A stretch of DNA of 35,183 nucleotides from Tahibacter caeni (GTDB taxonomy: Bacteria; Pseudomonadota; Gammaproteobacteria; Xanthomonadales; Rhodanobacteraceae). Shown here piece by piece: positions 31,194-35,183 of this stretch. The notes under the pieces are model-generated. The model was not told the origin of the DNA and did no database searches. It was given only the letters and a program-made list of their open reading frames with translations. The first letter of the stretch is position 1; every line of letters starts with the position of its first letter. The stretch lies in assembly GCF_024609805.1 (NCBI RefSeq), contig NZ_JANFVR010000014.1, forward strand, positions 1 through 35,183, in the 5' to 3' direction. A program made the position numbers and the translations under genes.

Positions 31194-31542
31194 GCGCGCG
31201 GCAGAGCGACGCCCAACCCGTCCCCAAGCGCGGTACGCGCTTGGGGACGAGGCGCGATTCGCCGATCGCCGAGGCGCCGGTGTTTCGCGTTGCGTTTCGG
31301 CGTTGTGTTCTGCGCGCAGGCCGTTCGTTGAAGCACCTGCGCCGTACTGGCGGATGGTTCTTCCTTTCGCCAGGCTTTCTCCCGACGCGTCGCGCCTGGA
31401 GAACAGCCTCTTCGCGCAGCGCCGCAATCCAGAGTCCGTCGCCAGCGATTACCGCGACGAATCGGCGATTCCGGTATCGCCGCGCGCGCAACGCCGCCGC
31501 GCCGCCGGCTAGACTGCCGGCTTTTCCTGGCGGAGTTCCCTC
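31194..31542. other. intergenic region with a long perfect hairpin
   Basis: The main feature is an inverted repeat at 31219-31249: 14-base arms CGTCCCCAAGCGCG around a GTA loop, 26 bp after the VOC gene stop, without a T-run. The rest has no convincing gene. A TAGACT hexamer about 30 bases before the next start could be a -10 box. Confidence 0.6.
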
Positions 31543-33447
31543 ATGCTGCAGCGTCTGTCGTGTTCGCTCGCGTTCGTCGCGGCCGCATTCGTGTTCGCGG
31601 CGCCGCCGCTGCCGGCGGACGAGGCGGCGCCGCGCATTCTCGTCGGCGAGCAGGCCGGCGCGTCCTGGCGCATCGACGTGCCGGCGAACTGGAACGGCAG
31701 CCTGCTCGTGTTCTTCCGCGGCAACAGCGCGCAGAAGGAACGCTACGACACGACGCCGTACACGGCCGGCGGCCGGCGCATCATGCTGCAGCGCGGCTTC
31801 GCGCTGGCCCAGTCCGGCTATGCGCGGGCCGACTGGAACATCGCCGACGCTTATGCCGACACCGAATGGGTGCGCCGCCACTTCAACGCGACCATCGGCA
31901 AGCCCAAGCACACGTACGCGATCGGCCAGTCGATGGGCGGGCTCGGCGTGGCCTATGCGCTGGAGCGTCGCGACACGCCGTACGACGGCGGCCTGTCGCT
32001 GGCCGGCACCCTCGGCGGCGGCGATGCCCTGTTCGAGCAGGCGTTCGTGCAGCTGGCCGCGTTCGACCATTACCTGCCCGGCGTCATTGGGCCGCTCGCG
32101 CCGGTGCCGTCGGCCCAGGCGCTCGACGCTGCGGCCGTGCGCGCGCTCGATGCGGCGGTGCAGGCCAGCCCCGACGCGGCGAAACGGCTGGCCGCGCTCA
32201 TGAGCGTGCCGGTGGAGCAGATCGGCGAGCAGACCGCGATCAACCGCGACCTCGTGCGCCGCCTGCAGCAGCTCGCCGGCGGCAACGCGGTCGGCAATGC
32301 GAACTGGCTGTACAGCGGCAGCGGCGACGACGCGGCGCTGAACGCCGGCGTGCGCCGCTATGCGGCCGACGCGCGCGCGTTCGAATTCCTCAAGCGCAAC
32401 TACGTGCCGAGCGGCCAGCTCGCGAAACCGCTGCTCGCGCTGCAGACCGTGCACGATCCCATCGTCAGCGCGGCAGCGACGAACAGTTACGCGAGCGCCG
32501 TGCAGCGCGCCGGGCGCAGCGCCCAGTTCGTGCAGCAGTACGTGCCCGGCGAGCAGCACCTGGGGTTCGAGGTCGGCCAGATCGTCGCGGCGATCGATGC
32601 GCTGCGCGGCTGGGTCGAGCGCGGCGAACGCCCGTTCTCCGGCATGCAGCCGCCCGCTGCGGCGGTCGAGGGCGGCATCGCGGCACCGGCGGCCGCAACG
32701 GCGCCGAGCGAGCCCATGCCCGAGCATGCGACGTTCACGCTCGACTCGGCGGCGCTGAAGGAAACGCGCCGCATCGCGGTCTACACGCCGCCGGGTTATG
32801 CGGCCGACGCGGCCGCGCGCTATCCGCTGCTCGTCATGCCCGACGGCGGCGTGGCCGAGGACTTTCCGCACGTGGCCACGGTCGTCGACCGCGCGATCCG
32901 CGCCGGGCAGATGCCGGCGCTGGTCCTCGTCGGCATCGAGAACACCGAACGCCGCCGCGACATGACCGGACCCACCGAGGTCGAGTCGGACCGCAAGATC
33001 GCGCCGCGCGTCGGCGGCTCGGCCGCGTTCCGCGCGTTCGTGCGCGACGAACTGCTGCCGCAGGTCGCCGCGCGCTACCGCGTCAGCGACGAGCGCGCGA
33101 TCGTCGGCGAATCGCTGGCCGGCCTGTTCGTGCTGGAAACCTGCGTCGAGGAACCGCAGCTGTTCCGCACCTGCATCGCGCTGAGCCCGAGCGTGTGGTG
33201 GAACCGCGGCGCGCTCGTGCGCGCATTGCCGGCGCGGCTGAAGGCCAGGCCCGACTGGCACGCGCGCTGGTACGTGGCCACGGCCGGCGACGACGAGACC
33301 CCCGAGTCGGCCGCGCTGATCGAGACCTTGCGCGCCGATGCGCCGGCCGGTCTGCAGTGGCAGTACGAACCGCGGCCGGACCTGCGCCACGACAACATCT
33401 ACCGCAGCCTCGCGCCGGCCGTGCTGCCGAAGCTGCTGCAGCCTTGA
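31543..33447 (+). CDS. secreted double alpha/beta-hydrolase (two fused hydrolase domains)
   Basis: This 634-residue protein has a signal peptide (MLQRLSCSLAFVAAAFVFAA). Domain 1 (about 25-370) is an alpha/beta-hydrolase with nucleophile Ser130 in G-Q-S-M-G-G, a candidate acid in T-V-H-D-P-I and His in G-E-Q-H-L-G-F. Domain 2 (about 400-632) resembles the Fes/IroE-like esterase-D family: R-R-I-A-V-Y-T-P-P-G-Y, L-L-V-M-P-D-G-G, nucleophile Ser524 in V-G-E-S-L-A-G-L and His616 in R-H-D-N-I-Y-R. An alanine/proline-rich linker joins them. Both catalytic sets look complete. It would hydrolyse esters or peptides in the periplasm or outside; the substrate is unknown. Siderophore esters are one possibility for domain 2, but no siderophore genes are nearby. 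Confidence 0.85.
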   Translation: MLQRLSCSLAFVAAAFVFAAPPLPADEAAPRILVGEQAGASWRIDVPANWNGSLLVFFRGNSAQKERYDTTPYTAGGRRIMLQRGFALAQSGYARADWNIADAYADTEWVRRHFNATIGKPKHTYAIGQSMGGLGVAYALERRDTPYDGGLSLAGTLGGGDALFEQAFVQLAAFDHYLPGVIGPLAPVPSAQALDAAAVRALDAAVQASPDAAKRLAALMSVPVEQIGEQTAINRDLVRRLQQLAGGNAVGNANWLYSGSGDDAALNAGVRRYAADARAFEFLKRNYVPSGQLAKPLLALQTVHDPIVSAAATNSYASAVQRAGRSAQFVQQYVPGEQHLGFEVGQIVAAIDALRGWVERGERPFSGMQPPAAAVEGGIAAPAAATAPSEPMPEHATFTLDSAALKETRRIAVYTPPGYAADAAARYPLLVMPDGGVAEDFPHVATVVDRAIRAGQMPALVLVGIENTERRRDMTGPTEVESDRKIAPRVGGSAAFRAFVRDELLPQVAARYRVSDERAIVGESLAGLFVLETCVEEPQLFRTCIALSPSVWWNRGALVRALPARLKARPDWHARWYVATAGDDETPESAALIETLRADAPAGLQWQYEPRPDLRHDNIYRSLAPAVLPKLLQP

Positions 33448-33450
33448 ATC

Positions 33451-33486
33451 GCGGCGGACCGCCCGCCATCGTGGGCGATCCGCCGC
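33451..33486. other. 14-bp-arm hairpin between hydrolase and ChaC-like gene
   Basis: Arms GCGGCGGACCGCCC and GGGCGATCCGCCGC pair with one mismatch around an 8-base loop. It sits immediately after the hydrolase stop and 13 bp before the next ATG. It could limit read-through or affect translation of the downstream gene; there is no T-run. Confidence 0.5.
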
Positions 33487-33499
33487 CATCCGCATTCCG

Positions 33500-34051
33500 A
33501 TGACCACGACCACGACTGCCGCCGGCGAATCGATCTGGCTGTTCGGCTACGGCTCGCTGATCTACAAGGTCGATTTCCCGTACCTCGAGCGCCGCCGCGC
33601 GCGCCTGCAGGGCTGGGCGCGGCGCTTCTGGCAGGGTTCGCACGACCACCGCGGCACGCCCGAGGCGCCGGGCCGCGTCGTCACGCTCGTCGCCGAACCC
33701 GGCGCGGTCTGCGTCGGCATGGCCTATCGCGTGACGCCGGCGGTGTTCGCGCATCTGGATCATCGCGAGAAGAACGGCTATCGGCGCATCGCGGCGGATT
33801 TCCGTTTCGACGACGGCAGCGAAGTGCGCGGCGTGGTCTACGTCGCTGCGCCCGGCAACGAGGCTTATCTCGGGCCGGCCGACGAGGAGGCCATCGCGCG
33901 GCACATCGCCGGCGCGCGCGGCCCGAGCGGTGCGAACCGCGACTATCTGCTCGCGCTGGCCGAGGCGCTGCGCGAGCTCGGCAGCGACGACGCGCACGTG
34001 TTCGGCATCGAGGACGTGCTGCGCCGCATCGGCGACGGTACGACGGACTGA
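33500..34051 (+). CDS. ChaC-like gamma-glutamylcyclotransferase
   Basis: This 183-residue protein has the family signature W-L-F-G-Y-G-S-L-I-Y-K near the N-terminus and L-D-H-R-E-K-N-G-Y-R-R in the middle, which contains the conserved catalytic-type Glu. ChaC enzymes cleave glutathione to 5-oxoproline and Cys-Gly in the cytoplasm. The ATG at 33500 begins MTTTTTAAGES, placing the fold start at the usual distance. The frame is open further upstream, but that part overlaps the preceding gene. No good ribosome site is visible, and a hairpin lies just upstream. Activity on glutathione is inferred from family. Confidence 0.9.
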   Translation: MTTTTTAAGESIWLFGYGSLIYKVDFPYLERRRARLQGWARRFWQGSHDHRGTPEAPGRVVTLVAEPGAVCVGMAYRVTPAVFAHLDHREKNGYRRIAADFRFDDGSEVRGVVYVAAPGNEAYLGPADEEAIARHIAGARGPSGANRDYLLALAEALRELGSDDAHVFGIEDVLRRIGDGTTD

Positions 34052-34113
34052 CGGGGTCCCGGCCGCGAGCCGCTCCGACGCGGGCGATGCGCCGGGGTGA
34101 GTGTCGCGAGGGA

Positions 34114-35175
34114 TCAGCGGCGCGTTGCCGGTTTCGCTCGCTTTGCGGCGGTCGCCGGCGCGGCGCGCGCCGACATCGACGCTCCGGATCGTTTCGTCAC
34201 CGGCTTCCGTGCCGTCGGTTTCTTTGCCGCCGCTTTGTTCGTCGCGGCTTTCGCCGGCGCCTTCGCCGCCGCAACGTCGTTCGCGGCGGGTTTCCTCGCC
34301 GGCGTCTTCGCCGCCGGCGCCGGGGTGCCGGCGGGGGTCTTCCGCACGGCTTTCGTCGCGGTTCCGGTCGGCGCCGCCGTTGCCGTTTTCGGCGTCGGCG
34401 TCGATTTCGGCTTCGCCGCAGCCGCCTTCGCCGCGAGGCGCGCGACGACGGCGGCGCTCGTGAGCTCGCGCAGCGCGTCCTTGCCGATCCAGCGCGGCGT
34501 CGCCACGGTGGCCGCGGCAAGACGGCGCGCGACGGCCACGGCGGCCGCATGCAGCGCGGCGTTGCGCCGGCCGATGCCGCGCAGCGCCCAGTTCACGGCC
34601 TTCCTGACGAAGTTGCGCGGGTCGCCGGCCGCGGCTTCGACGAGCTCGAGGCCGCGCAGGAAGCGCGCGTCGCCGCTGTGGCGATCGTGCAGGCTCAGGC
34701 TCGCGAGCAATGCGAACGCGCCGCGCTTGACGAATTCCTCAGGCCGCTGCGCCCACCGTTCGATCTGTTCCCAAGCCAGCGGCGAGCGATCGAACAGCGC
34801 GAAGCAGGCCGTGTCGCAATGCGCCCAGTTGTCGATGCCGGCGATCCAGCGCTCCATCTGCGCCGCATCGACCCGCGCCGGGTCGGCGACGTAGCACGCG
34901 AGCATGCGCGCCTCGTAGACGTCGCTGCGCCAGAGCGCCTCGGCCAGCGCGTGGTCGCGGCCCAGCGATTTGGCCAGCGATTGTATGTCGCGCATTCCTA
35001 CGCCGAGCGCCTTGTCGTTCGGGATCGCGAAGCGCGTCATGCCCTCGCGCGTCGCCGCGTTCGCGCGCGACGTCAGCGCGGCGATCGCCGCCGTGCAGCG
35101 CGCCGCGACGTCGGTCGACGCGCTTGCGGCGGGTACTGCCGTCGACGGGCGCGCGCGGCGGGCGGCTGTGGCCAT
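34114..35175 (-). CDS. AlkD-like DNA alkylation repair protein with histone-H1-like tail
   Basis: Residues about 25-240 match the AlkD HEAT-repeat fold: A-L-W-R-S-D-V-Y-E-A-R-M-L-A, W-I-A-G-I-D-N-W-A-H-C-D, E-E-F-V-K-R-G-A-F-A and N-F-V-R-K-A-V-N-W-A-L-R-G-I-G. AlkD proteins remove bulky or positively charged alkylated bases such as 7-methylguanine derivatives. After residue about 250 comes a roughly 100-residue low-complexity tail of Lys, Ala, Pro and Thr (K-P-A-A, K-A-P-A-K-A-A), like bacterial histone-H1-type proteins, which should bind DNA nonspecifically. The ATG at 35175 gives an additional Ala-rich N-terminus; a later start is possible. It converges with the ChaC-like gene, 62 bp apart, with no clear terminator between them. 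Confidence 0.88.
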   Translation of the reverse strand: MATAARRARPSTAVPAASASTDVAARCTAAIAALTSRANAATREGMTRFAIPNDKALGVGMRDIQSLAKSLGRDHALAEALWRSDVYEARMLACYVADPARVDAAQMERWIAGIDNWAHCDTACFALFDRSPLAWEQIERWAQRPEEFVKRGAFALLASLSLHDRHSGDARFLRGLELVEAAAGDPRNFVRKAVNWALRGIGRRNAALHAAAVAVARRLAAATVATPRWIGKDALRELTSAAVVARLAAKAAAAKPKSTPTPKTATAAPTGTATKAVRKTPAGTPAPAAKTPARKPAANDVAAAKAPAKAATNKAAAKKPTARKPVTKRSGASMSARAAPATAAKRAKPATRR

Positions 35176-35183
35176 GGACGTCA

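Noticed and set aside
1-35183. tRNA, rRNA or riboswitch genes
   Set aside because: No cloverleaf with a T-loop consensus, no rRNA signature and no known riboswitch core was recognised by eye on either strand; a covariance-model scan was not possible.

Overview
The window is a high-GC Gram-negative chromosome segment with one AT-richer acquired island. Outer-membrane and lipoprotein signals, dense GC-rich coding, an IspG of the isoprenoid MEP pathway, and an F-A-S-G-F-E tail on a secreted protease fit a gammaproteobacterium of the Xanthomonadales (Rhodanobacteraceae-like). That placement is inference from style and was not checked by any search. No rRNA, tRNA or CRISPR array was seen.

Positions 1-5280 form an accessory island of visibly lower GC. 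It holds the 5' end of an IS5-family element, an unknown four-helix membrane protein, a complete but catalytically damaged IS3-family element, and a large SIR2 + P-loop (STAND-like) protein that looks like an abortive-infection antiphage effector. Next comes a frameshifted, internally deleted copy of the C-terminal part of the neighbouring cytochrome gene (5360-5999) and a small unknown ORF.

Positions 6714-14749 (minus strand) encode a three-gene outer-membrane set: a lipoprotein with two HbpS/GlcG-like (DUF336) domains, a 604-residue outer-membrane beta-barrel, and a giant protein with ten CXXCH haem sites followed by LVIVD beta-propeller repeats. The arrangement suggests a porin-cytochrome conduit for moving electrons through the outer membrane. 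A divergent secreted subtilase (15332-18706) follows, ended by a clear terminator.

Positions 19085-24841 (minus strand) encode an inner-membrane redox module. It contains a soluble FAD/NAD(P) oxidoreductase fused to two cyclic-nucleotide-binding domains and a four-cluster ferredoxin domain, a zinc-ribbon membrane protein, a cytochrome-b-like protein with two His pairs (84/98 and 280/294), and a membrane-anchored decahaem protein with an FHA-like cytoplasmic domain. Together the two blocks could form a route from NAD(P)H or quinol across the inner membrane and periplasm to the outer-membrane conduit. I know of no named system with this gene set; it is the best candidate for an undescribed system here.

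Positions 25199-35175 are ordinary chromosome: an acetyl-CoA hydrolase/transferase family enzyme, a PilZ-like protein, ispG, a VOC-family protein, a double alpha/beta-hydrolase, a ChaC-like cyclotransferase and an AlkD-like DNA repair protein with a histone-H1-like tail. Short GC-rich palindromes of a recurring design are scattered between genes, and two of them lie inside or just before the start of the decahaem LVIVD gene.
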